The notes: a model not told the origin generated them from the sequence alone. A DNA stretch of 64,000 bases from Nitrosomonas supralitoralis (GCF_003011925.2 NZ_PXXU01000001.1:107564-171563), one strand, 5' to 3'. Positions 10,564-21,240 are shown, counted from the first letter of the stretch. A program made the numbers and translations.

Positions 10564-11763
10564 TTAAAGCGCCTCAAACACTCCTGCTGCACCCATACCG
10601 CTGCCAACACACATGGTGACCATGCCATATTTCTGCTTATGGCGCCGCAACCCATGCAGCAATGTAGCCACCCGGATTGATCCGGTTGCGCCTAACGGAT
10701 GACCCAAGGCAATTGCACCACCCAGAGGATTTACTTTATTATGATCCAGCCCCAGCTCACGAATCACGGCAAGACTTTGCGCCGCGAATGCCTCGTTTAG
10801 TTCAATCCAATCCAAATCATCCTGCTTGATTCCAGTTTGTGCGAGCACTTTGGGAATGGCTTTGATCGGACCGATACCCATAATTTCTGGCGGCACCCCC
10901 GCTACCGAAAATCCAATAAATCGACCTAATGGGGATAGATTATAACGTTTCATCGCCGCCTCACTCATCAGAACCACCGCCCCGGCACCATCTGACATCT
11001 GCGAGCTATTTCCTGCGGTTACCGAGCCTTTGGCAGCAAAAACCGGTCTCAATTTGGCCAGCACATCCAGATTGGTATCGGCACGCGGCCCTTCGTCAGT
11101 ATTTTTTAAGATCACTTTTTCACGCACATTGTGCGTAACCAAATCAGGGCGCTTTTCGTCCACCGGATAAGGTGCAATTTCCTGCTGGAACTCGCCAGAT
11201 TCGATGGCTTTTATTGCGCGTTGATGACTGGTCAGCGCAAACTCATCCTGATCCTCACGTGAAACCTTCCATTGTTCGGCCACTTTCTCTGCGGTCATAC
11301 CCATCCCATAAGCGATCGCAACATTTTCTTCATGTTGAAACATCAATGGGTTCATGGAAACTTTGTTACCCATCATAGGTATCATGCTCATGCTTTCAGT
11401 GCCTCCCGCAATCATCACGTCGGCTTCTCCTAGGCGAATACGATCCGCTGCCAGAGCTACCGACTGAAGGCCTGATGCACAAAAACGATTGATCGTCATA
11501 CCTGCTACGCTATTGGGCAAGCCCGCCAATAACAACGCCACACGTGCGACATTAATCCCTTGTTCCGCTTCCGGCATGGCACAACCAACAATCACATCAT
11601 CAATCGCTGCCGGATCCAAACCTTCGCATTGTTTCATCACCGCATGCAGCACATGCACCAACATATCATCAGGACGTACGTTTTTAAACATGCCGCGCGG
11701 CGCTTTTCCCACCGGAGTACGTGCAGCAGCTACAATATAGGCTTCTTGAGTTTGCTTAGTCAT
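10564..11763 (-). CDS. Acetyl-CoA acyltransferase (thiolase)
   Basis: Catalyses the last step of beta-oxidation, splitting 3-ketoacyl-CoA with CoA. The 399-residue protein shows the nucleophilic Cys in [18 protein letters not shown] (about residue 90), the NEAFAAQ motif, the catalytic His in [17 protein letters not shown], and the second catalytic Cys in [11 protein letters not shown] near the C-terminus. It follows the hydroxyacyl-CoA dehydrogenase/hydratase gene with a 23-base gap, so the two make a fadBA-like operon. Degradative thiolase fits better than the biosynthetic acetoacetyl-CoA thiolase because of this partner. Confidence 0.93.
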   Translation of the reverse strand: MTKQTQEAYIVAAARTPVGKAPRGMFKNVRPDDMLVHVLHAVMKQCEGLDPAAIDDVIVGCAMPEAEQGINVARVALLLAGLPNSVAGMTINRFCASGLQSVALAADRIRLGEADVMIAGGTESMSMIPMMGNKVSMNPLMFQHEENVAIAYGMGMTAEKVAEQWKVSREDQDEFALTSHQRAIKAIESGEFQQEIAPYPVDEKRPDLVTHNVREKVILKNTDEGPRADTNLDVLAKLRPVFAAKGSVTAGNSSQMSDGAGAVVLMSEAAMKRYNLSPLGRFIGFSVAGVPPEIMGIGPIKAIPKVLAQTGIKQDDLDWIELNEAFAAQSLAVIRELGLDHNKVNPLGGAIALGHPLGATGSIRVATLLHGLRRHKQKYGMVTMCVGSGMGAAGVFEAL

Positions 11764-11786
11764 AGGATTCTCCGTGAATCGTGATA

Positions 11787-14315
11787 TCAGTTTCTAAGTG
11801 GTTTACCGGTTTTCAGTGTATGTGCAATACGTGCCTGGGTTTTTTCGGTTGCCAGCAACTCCATAAATGCTGCACGTTCCAGTTCCAGGAACCAATCTTC
11901 ATCGACCAAACTGCCTGGTGTTAAATCACCGCCACACATTACGTGCGCAACCTTAGTAGCAATCAGATAGTCATGCTCGGAAATAAAATCACCTTCGCGC
12001 AGATTAACCAACTGACTCTGGATCGTTGCAATACCACTGCTGCCTGCTACTGGGATTTCCCGCAAACGTAAAGGTGGACGATAGCCAGTTTCGGCTAACG
12101 CTATTGCCTGTGCCTTAGCCACGTGCAACAATTCAAAACGATTCATCACCACGGTATCGGCAAGGCGCAAATAGCCAAGTTCTTTCGCCTGTTCTGCGCT
12201 TCTCGCCAGTTCTGCCATCGCCACTGTTTGAAAATAATATTTCAATGAAGGAAAAGGATCTCCGTCTTTGGCATAGTGCGCCGCTCTCACGGCAAACTCC
12301 TTACATCCACCGCCTGCGGGAAGCAATCCAACGCCAGTTTCCACCAAGCCAATATAACTTTCCAACGTTGCCACAGCACGATCACAATGCATGACAAATT
12401 CGCATCCGCCGCCCAGCGCCAAACCATCCACGGCAGCAACGGTCGGAATCATCGAATAACGTAGTGCTTGCGAAGCTTGCTGAAACTGCTTAATCATTCC
12501 TTCCACTTCTGCTAGTTTCTTGGCCATTAATGCATCGGCGAGATCAAGTTCACGCGCCACTTGCAATACTGTAGCCTGCGCCGATTTTCTAAATTTTTTC
12601 ATAAATGACTGAAACGCAGTCGGTGGCTGCGGTGGTGCAGACGGCGCACTGCCATGTTGGGCATCTATCTTGGGTCGCTCAGTGGCTTTCTGCAAATTAG
12701 CACCGGCAGAGAACGGCGGCTCAGTCTGCCAGATCACCAGGGCACGCCAATTTTGCTCAGCCTCTTTAACCGCCTGTTGCACACCGTCCAGCACATCGAC
12801 ACCGATAGTGTGCATTTTGCTCTTGAAACTGAGTATGGCGATACCATCGCCGCTTTGCCACATTCTTACGGCATCTGTCTCAAATATGGTCTCACCGTAT
12901 ATCGCTTCTTCACCAACCAATCGATCAGGAAAGAGCTGGCGTTGATATACTGGCAGTTCTGAACGCGGTTGCAGTTCTCCGGAAGCAGGAGCAAACGAAC
13001 CTTGGTCAGTATGTACGCTTTGCTTGTCGCTTGCGGCAATTGTCATTACCCATTGCGGCAATGGCGCCTGGCTCATGCTTTTTCCTGTAGATATATCTTC
13101 TTGTATCCATTCGACAATTTGTCCCCAACCCGCTGTCTGCCAAATTTCAAATGGCCCTTGGTTCCAGCCAAATCCCCACCGTACCGCCAGATCAACATCA
13201 CGTGTATTATCAGCAATCGCTTCCAGTTGCACCGCACAGTAATGAAACAAATCGCGAAAAATAGACCACAAAAACTGCGCTTGCGGCTGTTGACTATTGT
13301 GTAACGCAGCAAATTTTTCTGCAGGATTGCTGTACTTGAGCAGTCGCTTCAGTTCTTCATTCACGTCACTTGCGGACAAACGATAAGCTTGCGTCGACAG
13401 GTCAAGCACATGAATTTCACTTTTTATTTTCTGATACACTCCACGCTTGACTTTTTCACCCAGTGCACCCTTTTCAATCAGCCCTTGCAGCCATTCTGGC
13501 ACAACAAAATAACGATGCCAGGGATCATCCGGCAGCGTATCGCGCATGGTATTGATGACATGCGCCAAAGTATCCAGGCCGACCACGTCCGCGGTACGGA
13601 ATGTTGCGCTTTTAGGACGTCCAATCAGGGAACCCGTCAGGGCATCAACCTGATCAAATCCAAAATTAAATTCCCGTCCATGATGCATCGTCGCGAGCAA
13701 CGAAAACACACCAATGCGATTGGCAATAAAATTGGGGGTGTCTTTGGCGCGTATCACGCCTTTGCCCAGATCGGTCACCAGAAACTCTTCCAAATGATCA
13801 AGCATAGCTGCATCACTGATTTGACAAGGAATCAATTCAACCAGATGCATATAACGCGGCGGGTTAAAAAAATGTATGCCGCAGAAACGGTGTCGCAATG
13901 CTTGTGGAAAAGCTTCTGCCAGTTGATTGATTGATAATCCGGAGGTATTACTGGCGAAAATCGTATGTTCACCCAGATAAGGCGCAACCTTGACGTACAG
14001 ATCACGTTTCCAATCCATACGCTCGGCAATCGCTTCGATCACCAGATCACAATCTTTGAGCAATTCCAGATGTTGATCATAATTCGCCGGTTGAATGCAG
14101 GCAGCTTTGGTTTTGATCGATAACGGAGCTGGTTCCTGCTTTTTAAGTTTCTCCACTGCCTTAATTACACTGACATTGGGATTATCTTCTTCACCCGGTA
14201 ACTCAAACAACAATGTTTCTATATTAGCATTGACCAGATGCGCAGCAATCTGCGCTCCCATCACACCAGCACCCAATACCGCCGCCTTACGCACTAAAAA
14301 ACGTTGATCTCTCAA
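11787..14315 (-). CDS. 3-hydroxyacyl-CoA dehydrogenase / enoyl-CoA hydratase fusion (FadN-like)
   Basis: A bifunctional beta-oxidation enzyme of 842 residues. The N-terminal NAD-binding dehydrogenase (KAAVLGAGVMGAQIAAHLVN, residues about 8-27; then IFASNTSGLSINQLA) comes first and the crotonase domain last (VAAVDGLALGGGCEFVMHCD, followed by the ETGVGLLPAGGG loop). This order is reversed relative to E. coli FadB and resembles Bacillus FadN. The start is TTG at 14315 because AGGAGG lies five bases upstream (14321-14326). The frame also opens 30 codons earlier at 14405, but that extension has no family resemblance. It heads the operon with the thiolase. Confidence 0.9.
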   Translation of the reverse strand: MRDQRFLVRKAAVLGAGVMGAQIAAHLVNANIETLLFELPGEEDNPNVSVIKAVEKLKKQEPAPLSIKTKAACIQPANYDQHLELLKDCDLVIEAIAERMDWKRDLYVKVAPYLGEHTIFASNTSGLSINQLAEAFPQALRHRFCGIHFFNPPRYMHLVELIPCQISDAAMLDHLEEFLVTDLGKGVIRAKDTPNFIANRIGVFSLLATMHHGREFNFGFDQVDALTGSLIGRPKSATFRTADVVGLDTLAHVINTMRDTLPDDPWHRYFVVPEWLQGLIEKGALGEKVKRGVYQKIKSEIHVLDLSTQAYRLSASDVNEELKRLLKYSNPAEKFAALHNSQQPQAQFLWSIFRDLFHYCAVQLEAIADNTRDVDLAVRWGFGWNQGPFEIWQTAGWGQIVEWIQEDISTGKSMSQAPLPQWVMTIAASDKQSVHTDQGSFAPASGELQPRSELPVYQRQLFPDRLVGEEAIYGETIFETDAVRMWQSGDGIAILSFKSKMHTIGVDVLDGVQQAVKEAEQNWRALVIWQTEPPFSAGANLQKATERPKIDAQHGSAPSAPPQPPTAFQSFMKKFRKSAQATVLQVARELDLADALMAKKLAEVEGMIKQFQQASQALRYSMIPTVAAVDGLALGGGCEFVMHCDRAVATLESYIGLVETGVGLLPAGGGCKEFAVRAAHYAKDGDPFPSLKYYFQTVAMAELARSAEQAKELGYLRLADTVVMNRFELLHVAKAQAIALAETGYRPPLRLREIPVAGSSGIATIQSQLVNLREGDFISEHDYLIATKVAHVMCGGDLTPGSLVDEDWFLELERAAFMELLATEKTQARIAHTLKTGKPLRN

Positions 14316-14489
14316 TTTCGCCTCCTGCTTGATCCGGTTATGGAATAACACACTGTTCGTATCGATCGTGGCTGAAAGAGTACAAGCATGACACATAAAG
14401 CGCAAGCTTGTTTATTTCTGGAACTAGAAATAGTACGCGCAGCGTTACACCCTGCGGATGCCTGAGTACAGAACCTGTAGGTGAAAACG

Positions 14490-14843
14490 TTAATTCCAGA
14501 TAAGCGCAAACCTCTCAGCGTCAAAACCTACGGTTGCGCGTTTCCCATTGGTAATCAATGGCCTTTTGATCAGACGGCCATTGCCAGCGAGCATCGTGAG
14601 TATCTCCCTGTTAGATAATGCGGGCAATTGTTCTTTGATTTTTAGTTGACGGTACTGCACCCCGCTGGCATTAAAGAGTTTGCTCAGTGAAACGTTGGCG
14701 CTTTCTGCAATAGCAGCTAATTCATCTGCGGTTGGCGGATTTTCGGTGATATCGATGAATTCATAATCAATTCCGGCTTGCTGTAAAAATTGCTCAGCTT
14801 TGCGGCACGTGTCACACTTCTTATAGCCATAAAATTTGTACAT
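14490..14843 (-). CDS. ArsC/Spx-like thioredoxin-fold protein (YffB type)
   Basis: About 117 residues. MYKFYGYKKCDTCRKAEQFL carries a CxxC pair (Cys-Asp-Thr-Cys); further on are FNASGVQYRQL and IKRPLITNGKRATVGFDAE, as in the ArsC family reductases and Spx/YffB. It is probably a glutathione-dependent reductase rather than a true arsenate reductase, since there is no ars context. The ATG at 14843 is chosen; a GTG at 14864 would add seven residues. Neither has a convincing ribosome-binding site. Confidence 0.85.
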   Translation of the reverse strand: MYKFYGYKKCDTCRKAEQFLQQAGIDYEFIDITENPPTADELAAIAESANVSLSKLFNASGVQYRQLKIKEQLPALSNREILTMLAGNGRLIKRPLITNGKRATVGFDAERFALIWN

Positions 14844-14873
14844 AATCGTTATAAATTCTGTCACTTAGAACAT

Positions 14874-15212
14874 TCATTCGCCACCTTTAGGACCCCAGAA
14901 CACAACCCAGGTACAAAAATCCGGAGAAAAATTTTCAAAACGATGCTCCACATGAGCTGCAACAAAGAACACCATACCTGGCTCAAATTTATGGCGCTCG
15001 CCCATTACCACCAGCTCACCCTGACCCGATTGAATGAAATACAACTCATCTTGATCATGCGGCGTTTGTATATCGGTATCCTTGGGCGCATAAACCTCAA
15101 CCGACATGGTGCCATGCGCTAAAGCAAGCGTAAAAGGCTCGCCCGTAGGCCATTCCGAACTTGCTTTTCCGGGTATTTTCCGTATTAGTTCCGATAATAT
15201 TGCCTTCATCAT
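14874..15212 (-). CDS. Cupin domain protein
   Basis: A 112-residue single-domain cupin. The metal-binding motif region reads TPHDQDELYFIQSGQGELVV (residues about 50-69) and the second motif is HVEHRFENFSPDF, giving the usual His/Glu ligands. The substrate is unknown; small cupins of this type are often annotated as mannose-6-phosphate isomerase-like. It lies 30 bases upstream of the ArsC-like gene on the same strand and may be co-transcribed with it. Confidence 0.85.
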   Translation of the reverse strand: MMKAILSELIRKIPGKASSEWPTGEPFTLALAHGTMSVEVYAPKDTDIQTPHDQDELYFIQSGQGELVVMGERHKFEPGMVFFVAAHVEHRFENFSPDFCTWVVFWGPKGGE

Positions 15213-15329
15213 GCCTCTATCACCTTACATCCTATTAAAACCACGCTATTAAACATAAACAATATCACAAGTATAAGGAATTATGGCAATTGATACTGAC
15301 AATCGAGCACTAACAATGCATGTTGATGA

Positions 15330-16547
15330 TCAGTCCGGCGCGTGCAACCGATGCTCCATCCATTGCACAATATTCCTCAAAAGCTCGGTACGCGCAGGCT
15401 CTTTTAAAAATAAGTGCTGATGATAGTGAAAATTTGAAAATATCAGAACCTCGTTATCAGGTTGATGCTGTACAGTCGCATGAGCAAAATCCTTACTGCC
15501 CCACGCGGGCGTAATTGGGTCATGCTCCGAATACACCAGAAAATAAGGTATTGTGAAATTTGTCATCTGACGGCGGAAATGCACAATCTCTGCTTCAATA
15601 CCTTTCACAAAACGCAACAAGGTACGGCGAACAATCCAGCCATCAAAACGCAGGCGTGCTTTTTCTTCTTCACTATCGGTCAAATAATTCTGCACCCAAT
15701 CTGGAGAAATGGGTGTCAGAATGCAGCGCAAACCAGGCCAAGATAATATTTCAAACAGGCTATCTAATATGGGCACGGTCACTAATGCTAGTGTCTGATT
15801 AAACATTAGCAATGGCAAAGGTTCATTCTGGGGATGCAAGAAATGCGTTTCGGCATGGAAAGATAGCTTGATCAATGGATTCGCCACCCAACCGCGCCAA
15901 CCAGGCGGTTCGCTAACAGCAAACGCTGGGGCCAGAAAAATAACTCCTCGCACGCGCCGGATCAAATCATCTTCCTCTCGAAGTTGTATCAAGTAAGAAG
16001 CGGTCACCAATGCGCCCAAGCTATGCGCAACGATAAATAATGGACGTCTCTGCTCACTCTCTTTGTCGCACAGCGTAATCATTTTTCTCAGCGCACGGTT
16101 CAGATTGCGGCGAAGCGGCTCCAAATTAATTAATGTGGATTGTGCCAGATAGGCATTACTGACATTTTGCTTGCTCGAACCACTGGTTAACGCCGAATCC
16201 GCCCGTTGTAATACTGAATTGGAAAGGCCATGGGCATAGTGATCAAAACCCGCTACCATGTACTGCCGCGAAAAATAATGCGCTACTTCGCCATAGCGTC
16301 CGATATGTTCGTTCATACCGTGAACCAGGAGCACGCACGCTGGCGCTGCAACAGAATCTGGTGGAGAAAGCGTTCGCAGAATCAATGTCTCATCACCATC
16401 AATATCATCAATACGTACTTCTTTCCCCCAGCGAGGATAAGGCTCAGTGACGAATTTTTGATGCACACAACCGGGTAAAATCAGCACTAGCAAGAGCATC
16501 CCCATCAAACCTGCCAGCTTGTCAGATGAATAAGTGTTTTGCGTCAA
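15330..16547 (-). CDS. Alpha/beta-hydrolase lipoprotein (monoacylglycerol-lipase-like)
   Basis: Serine hydrolase of the S33/monoglyceride lipase group. Oxyanion-side motif: VLLVHGMNEHIGRYGEVA; nucleophile elbow: IVAHSLGALVTASYL; late Asp and His are plausible in YSEHDPITPAWGS and SNFHYHQHLF. The N-terminus has a hydrophobic stretch ending in a lipobox (LLVLILPGCVHQ), so it is probably a membrane-anchored lipoprotein. The start is uncertain. TTG at 16547 is chosen because it gives a usable signal peptide with AGGAAAG upstream; ATG codons at 16505 (very short leader) and 16625 (long leader) are alternatives. The substrate is probably a lipid or ester. Confidence 0.8.
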   Translation of the reverse strand: MTQNTYSSDKLAGLMGMLLLVLILPGCVHQKFVTEPYPRWGKEVRIDDIDGDETLILRTLSPPDSVAAPACVLLVHGMNEHIGRYGEVAHYFSRQYMVAGFDHYAHGLSNSVLQRADSALTSGSSKQNVSNAYLAQSTLINLEPLRRNLNRALRKMITLCDKESEQRRPLFIVAHSLGALVTASYLIQLREEDDLIRRVRGVIFLAPAFAVSEPPGWRGWVANPLIKLSFHAETHFLHPQNEPLPLLMFNQTLALVTVPILDSLFEILSWPGLRCILTPISPDWVQNYLTDSEEEKARLRFDGWIVRRTLLRFVKGIEAEIVHFRRQMTNFTIPYFLVYSEHDPITPAWGSKDFAHATVQHQPDNEVLIFSNFHYHQHLFLKEPARTELLRNIVQWMEHRLHAPD

Positions 16548-16849
16548 TGCGCATTGCTTTCCTATTCCAGCGGATAGGCTGCGTGCACAAATAATTTTAA
16601 ACAAAATACCACGAATGACCATCAAATACAGATTAAATAATTTTTATAAATCAACAGATTATATTTTTTTACCCTTTTATTCTGATTGGTGGTCACGTTG
16701 TTTATTCAAAAAATCCGGCAAAAGCTTGCAATCCAGATCAAATTGCCACCATATCCTCATCCGTCTGGGTTAATCCGCTGCGTTAAAGATAGCAATTTAA
16801 GTTGCTGCGTTTGAAGCGCTTGCTGCCGATAAGCAGGCACATACGAAGA

Positions 16850-17690
16850 TCTGTAATACAGTATGACGCAGTCCGCCTTTCTGTCAATATTCCACAACGA
16901 CAAGCCCAATAATCATTGGGCCCTCCAACCGATGCGGATGCACCGAGTAATTTAATCCCTCTGTGATGGGATTTTCCCGCGCTTTTGTAAGATCGGATAA
17001 ATCATCGCTTCGCAGTGCAATAGATTTTTTGTAGCTAAATGAAAGACTTTCTTTTATTTGGCAGCAATGTCCTCCGAATCTACCGGTTGTGCAACTCGTA
17101 GCAAACTAACCATCTGCGTCGGTTGACTCAACCCAGGGCATTTCGCGGTCGGCTTAGCGAGTCATTCATCCACTTGATTCAGGGAGGGAAGCCAGGCGAA
17201 TAACACCTTCATTCCGAAAGCCGAGCACTCTGTGTTGATGCACATCGACTAACACCACAGCATTAAAAAATCCTTCGAATACTCCACCAACATGCAGCAC
17301 GTGTTATGTATCACCCGTATCCAGACTGATTATAGCCAAATCCACATTACGTAAACTTAATTTCAGTCGTTAACCGGGCTTCCAATGGAAGACCCGTAAG
17401 CGCTTTTGAGCGTAGCTGTGACAATGCAACCAAAACATAAATGTTCCCAACCGTTCCAAAACGCGAGGCCACGCGCAAGACCCAGGCAGAATTACTGGTA
17501 CAAATTTATGGTTAAAGTGGTTATATGCCAGTATGACGCTTCATTCAGCGCGCTGCATACGATGGCACATACATGGGCTGATCAGCTTGCATCGCCATCC
17601 CACCCGTCGAGATGGTGCTCCCAGTTTGGTGATAAAAATCGGCTTCTAACAGGCCGTTGAAAAACGTTTTCATGGTAACTGGTGCAAGGC
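16850..17690 (-). pseudogene. Decayed coding region, family not recognised
   Basis: The 1.16-kb gap between the hydrolase and SH3 genes has no intact gene, but the minus strand reads protein-like in several frames broken by stops and frame changes. Examples: FYHQTGSTISTGGMAMQADQ near 17600, YVLVALSQLRSKALTGLPLE near 17400, HVLHVGGVFEGFFNAVVLVD near 17280, and SDDLSDLTKARENPITEGLN near 16980. These look like pieces of one or two old genes. I cannot name a family, and the other strand is also partly open, so this is tentative. Confidence 0.35.
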
Positions 17691-17785
17691 AAAAGTAGGC
17701 GAAGTGCCGGGAAGGGGTTGTTGTGTCGTGAACTGACGTTCAATGCAATGAATCGTTTGCATGCAATGCGATTAATTTTAGCTGG

Positions 17786-18472
17786 TTAATCAAAACTGCC
17801 ATATGGTGAACGTTTTCTTCTGCTGAACATCGGGAGAACTACACCCAGAACTATTCCGCCGCATAATACTAGAGCCCCGGCAATAAACCAGTCTTTTTGG
17901 TTATGGTTTTCTAATTCACGATTTTCCAGTTGCAATGAAATGAGTCGCTCTTCGTTTGTGATTAATTTTTCATGCAATTCCTTGTTTTCCCCATCAATGC
18001 GCAACACATTGGCAGAAGTTTTTTTAATCGACTCCATTTGCTCTACTAATTGTTTGTTCTCACTTTCAAGTGTTTGCAAGCGCTTCCGCGTACGCTCATA
18101 CTCAGCTCTGACAGCCTTTAACTGATCACTCACAGAGCCTTCATTCGCGTCTGCAAGATCAATCTGTTTGATCATTTTTATCAGTTGTGATCTGGTATCA
18201 GGTTCAACACTCAAATAGCGGCTCAATATCCAACCTTCCATGCCATTGGAAATTTTGACGCGCGTATGTCCAGTCTCCGGATCATTTTCAAGAACCTCCA
18301 CGGGAGTACCGCTTTTCAACATTCTGAGAACCGCATGGCTAAGACTCGGCCCCCTGCGGAAGGTCACTTCCAATTGATCTGATACGTAACGAGTTTCAGC
18401 AGAAATTGAAGCAGAATAGGGAAAGCAGACAATAAGCCAAATTAACAAAACAACATATTTAGTTTTCATCAT
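17786..18472 (-). CDS. TIGR04211-type SH3/coiled-coil membrane protein (YgiM-like)
   Basis: 228 residues from the ATG at 18472 (a TTG at 18493 is possible). In order: a signal peptide (KTKYVVLLIWLIVCFPYSAS), a bacterial SH3 domain (RYVSDQLEVTFRRGPSLSHA to SNGMEGWILSRYL, residues about 25-90), a long coiled coil (about 100-185) and a C-terminal transmembrane helix (FIAGALVLCGGIVLGVVLPM) with a basic tail. This is the TIGR04211/YgiM architecture, exported and anchored at the C-terminus. The role is unknown; a cell-wall association is inferred from the SH3 domain. It sits directly downstream of sdhA, where sdhB would be expected. Confidence 0.85.
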   Translation of the reverse strand: MMKTKYVVLLIWLIVCFPYSASISAETRYVSDQLEVTFRRGPSLSHAVLRMLKSGTPVEVLENDPETGHTRVKISNGMEGWILSRYLSVEPDTRSQLIKMIKQIDLADANEGSVSDQLKAVRAEYERTRKRLQTLESENKQLVEQMESIKKTSANVLRIDGENKELHEKLITNEERLISLQLENRELENHNQKDWFIAGALVLCGGIVLGVVLPMFSRRKRSPYGSFD

Positions 18473-18541
18473 GAATTTATATAGTTGATTCAAAAATTAT
18501 ACAAAGCCTGATTAAACAAGGTTCCAAACAAGCGCTTGGAT

Positions 18542-20305
18542 CTAGTAGGTTCTGGCTTTGGGCGGAAAAGATTCAACTGTGAGCGGTTTGAGTCGCACCG
18601 GTTTGTAATCCAATCGCTTATCCTCACTGAAAAATAACGTATGCTTTAACCATTTGACATCATCTCGTTCCGGATAATCATTACGCGCATGGGCGCCACG
18701 ACTTTCTCGTCGAGCTTCCGCCGAGATCATCGTAGCAATGGCCACTTCTTTCAAGTTATCCAGTTCAAGCGCTTCAATCCGTGCGGTATTAAATACTTTG
18801 CTTTTATCCTTGATTTCTGTACGCTCGACTTGCTTACCCACTTCGAGAATTTTCCCCACGCCTTTTTGCAGCATGTCTTCAAAGCGAAAAACACCACAAT
18901 AGGTTTGCATGGTCTTGGTTAAAGCCGCATGAACTTGCGCAACATTCTCGCCACCTTGTTGATTTTCCAATCTTGCCAGACGCTCCAGCGTTATCTCAGC
19001 GGCATTCTCCGATAGTGGTTTATGATGCAAATTCATTTTTAAATCTTCAATTATCTGATCGGCGGCCGCGCGACCAAATACAACAAGATCAAGTAATGAG
19101 TTAGTACCTAAACGATTCGCACCATGCACTGATACACAGGCACACTCGCCCACCGCATAAAAGCCAGAGACTATTTCTTCCGGTCCGGTTTTATAGGGTG
19201 CGACCACCTGCCCCAAATAATTAGTGGGAATTCCACCCATCATGTAATGCACGGTAGGCACGACCGGAATCGGCTCATTGATAGGGTCGACATGGGCAAA
19301 TTTAATCGCCAACTCACGGATACCCGGCAACCGGGTTTTGATAATTTCAGCGCCCAGATGATCAAGTTTCAACAATAGATGATCGCTCTCCTCGCCACAA
19401 CCGCGCCCATCCTTCATTTCCGTGGTCATGGCGCGTGAAACCACATCACGACTAGCCAAATCCTTAGCGTTAGGCGCATAACGCTCCATGAAACGCTCAC
19501 CAGTCTTGTTCAGCAAGTAGCCTCCCTCACCGCGCACCGCCTCACTGATCAACACCCCCACGCCATACACTCCGGTAGGATGAAATTGCCAGAATTCCAT
19601 ATCTTCCAGCGGGATTCCGGCTCGCGCAGCCATGCCAAGGCCATCACCGGTATTAATTAACGCATTGGTACTGGCTTGAAAAATCCGTCCGCCACCACCC
19701 GTGGCAAACAAGGTTGCACGTGCTTGCAAGATCAGGACTTCTCCGGTTTCCATTTCCAGCGCAGTGACGCCCAATACATCACCCTGTTCGTCACGAATCA
19801 GATCCAACGCCATCCATTCAATAAAAAATTGCGTGTTGGCACTGACATTACGCTGATACAACGTATGCAATAATGCATGACCGGTACGATCTGCCGCAGC
19901 ACAAGAGCGCGTGGCTTGCGCGCCGCCAAAATTCTGCGATTGCCCGCCAAATGGGCGTTGATAAATTTTGCCGTTTTCAAGACGATCAAACGGCATGCCA
20001 AAATGTTCCAGCTCGTACACCACTTCGTTCGCATGGCGACACATGAATTCGATCGCATCCTGATCGCCCAGGTAATCCGATCCTTTTACGGTATCGTACA
20101 TATGCCAATGCCAATTGTCTTCAGTCACATTACCGAGTGCCGCTGCAATTCCACCCTGCGCTGAAACAGTGTGGGAACGCGTGGGAAATACTTTGGACAA
20201 CACCGCTACTTTTAAACCAGCTTCAGATAACTGCAGCGCCGCCCGCATTCCGGCTCCTCCTGCCCCTACAATGACCACATCAAACTTTCTTATGATTAAC
20301 GCCAC
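18542..20305 (-). CDS. sdhA: Succinate dehydrogenase flavoprotein subunit
   Basis: The FAD subunit of complex II, 587 residues. It has the dinucleotide-binding motif [20 protein letters not shown] (residues about 9-28), the covalent-FAD histidine region [18 protein letters not shown], the active-site segment [20 protein letters not shown], and [20 protein letters not shown]. The C-terminus [17 protein letters not shown] is typical. It follows sdhD with a one-base gap. The iron-sulphur subunit gene sdhB does not follow it, although sdhCDAB is the usual order. Confidence 0.97.
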   Translation of the reverse strand: MALIIRKFDVVIVGAGGAGMRAALQLSEAGLKVAVLSKVFPTRSHTVSAQGGIAAALGNVTEDNWHWHMYDTVKGSDYLGDQDAIEFMCRHANEVVYELEHFGMPFDRLENGKIYQRPFGGQSQNFGGAQATRSCAAADRTGHALLHTLYQRNVSANTQFFIEWMALDLIRDEQGDVLGVTALEMETGEVLILQARATLFATGGGGRIFQASTNALINTGDGLGMAARAGIPLEDMEFWQFHPTGVYGVGVLISEAVRGEGGYLLNKTGERFMERYAPNAKDLASRDVVSRAMTTEMKDGRGCGEESDHLLLKLDHLGAEIIKTRLPGIRELAIKFAHVDPINEPIPVVPTVHYMMGGIPTNYLGQVVAPYKTGPEEIVSGFYAVGECACVSVHGANRLGTNSLLDLVVFGRAAADQIIEDLKMNLHHKPLSENAAEITLERLARLENQQGGENVAQVHAALTKTMQTYCGVFRFEDMLQKGVGKILEVGKQVERTEIKDKSKVFNTARIEALELDNLKEVAIATMISAEARRESRGAHARNDYPERDDVKWLKHTLFFSEDKRLDYKPVRLKPLTVESFPPKARTY

Positions 20306-20306
20306 A

Positions 20307-20660
20307 TTAACTCCACAATATTTCTGCAGTCCAAACCAGATAAAACAGCAAGGCAGTTACTACCGTGATTTGCATCATTAAGCGAACCGACACGGGATGG
20401 ACATAGTCCATAAGAACATTGCGCACACCCACCCAAGCATGCAAAAAGACACAAATGAAAAATACAAAAGTCGCGATGCGCAGCCATTGAGACTGGAATA
20501 AACCTTTCCATCCCGCGTAATCTTGTGGAGCGACAACAAAAAGTACTCCCATCAGCACAATAAGATAAATCGTCATCAGAATGGCGGTCACTCGCTGAGC
20601 CAGCCAATCCTTCGAACCATAGTGCGCGCCCGTCACGGCAAGCTTGGATTGCCTTACCAT
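20307..20660 (-). CDS. sdhD: Succinate dehydrogenase membrane anchor subunit SdhD
   Basis: A 117-residue hydrophobic protein with three predicted membrane helices; it anchors SdhAB and helps bind heme b and quinone. The segment [20 protein letters not shown] and the [18 protein letters not shown] motif (with the likely heme/quinone His) are typical. The start [11 protein letters not shown] at 20660 is chosen because it overlaps the sdhC stop by seven bases and fits the family. The frame is open further upstream, but that region is sdhC read in another frame. Confidence 0.92.
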   Translation of the reverse strand: MVRQSKLAVTGAHYGSKDWLAQRVTAILMTIYLIVLMGVLFVVAPQDYAGWKGLFQSQWLRIATFVFFICVFLHAWVGVRNVLMDYVHPVSVRLMMQITVVTALLFYLVWTAEILWS

Positions 20661-21043
20661 AACATCAACCCCGTCAGTGTGGTTAGCACAACTCCTGCAA
20701 CCAACACCAGTTTGCTTCCTGTGCGTGCTTGCGTCAACGCGATTCCTATTTGCATATCCAGCAACAAGTGACGGATCCCGGCACATAGATGATGCAGAAA
20801 GAACCAGAGCGGTAGCAATAGCACCAGCTTGATGATCGGACTAATGAGAAAATCTCGTAAAATCTCAAAACTTTGCGGAGATTTCAGTAATAGTTGAAAA
20901 CCGCACAGCAGCAACGGGATGCCAGGAAAAAACAACAATACACCGCTGACACGATGCACAAAAGAAACCACAGCCGGAACGGGCTGCCTGATCTTTAGGA
21001 GATTCAGATATTTGGGGCGTTTATGATGTACTTTTGCTTCCAT
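20654..21043 (-). CDS. sdhC: Succinate dehydrogenase cytochrome b556 subunit SdhC
   Basis: 129 residues with three membrane helices. RPKYLNLLKIRQPVPAVVSF followed by VHRVSGVLLFF is the family hallmark (Ser/Arg quinone site), and LHHLCAGIRHLLLD carries the heme b histidine. The ATG at 21043 is chosen on homology. The frame continues upstream to 21343 but that part has no family resemblance. First gene of the sdhCDA unit; its promoter should lie in the 308-base divergent gap to the DUF6279 gene. Confidence 0.93.
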   Translation of the reverse strand: MEAKVHHKRPKYLNLLKIRQPVPAVVSFVHRVSGVLLFFPGIPLLLCGFQLLLKSPQSFEILRDFLISPIIKLVLLLPLWFFLHHLCAGIRHLLLDMQIGIALTQARTGSKLVLVAGVVLTTLTGLMLW

Positions 21044-21240
21044 GCGAGAAATTCTAGGGTAGAAGATACTGTCGCCAAAGTTAAGCTTACGCGCTGAAAA
21101 TTGAAGCCAAGTGTAGTCTGTTATGGTTTCCGATACAAGCCATATAGACAATCTAGCTGGATTATTCTGTTTTGAAATGAATGGACATCCTATCAAAACA
21201 GCGCACGACAAACGAACGACTGCTATTAATCGAAATAACG

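Noticed and set aside
17406..17660. 84-codon plus-strand open frame
   Set aside because: Arg/Pro/His-rich composition without motif; the opposite strand reads more like former protein.
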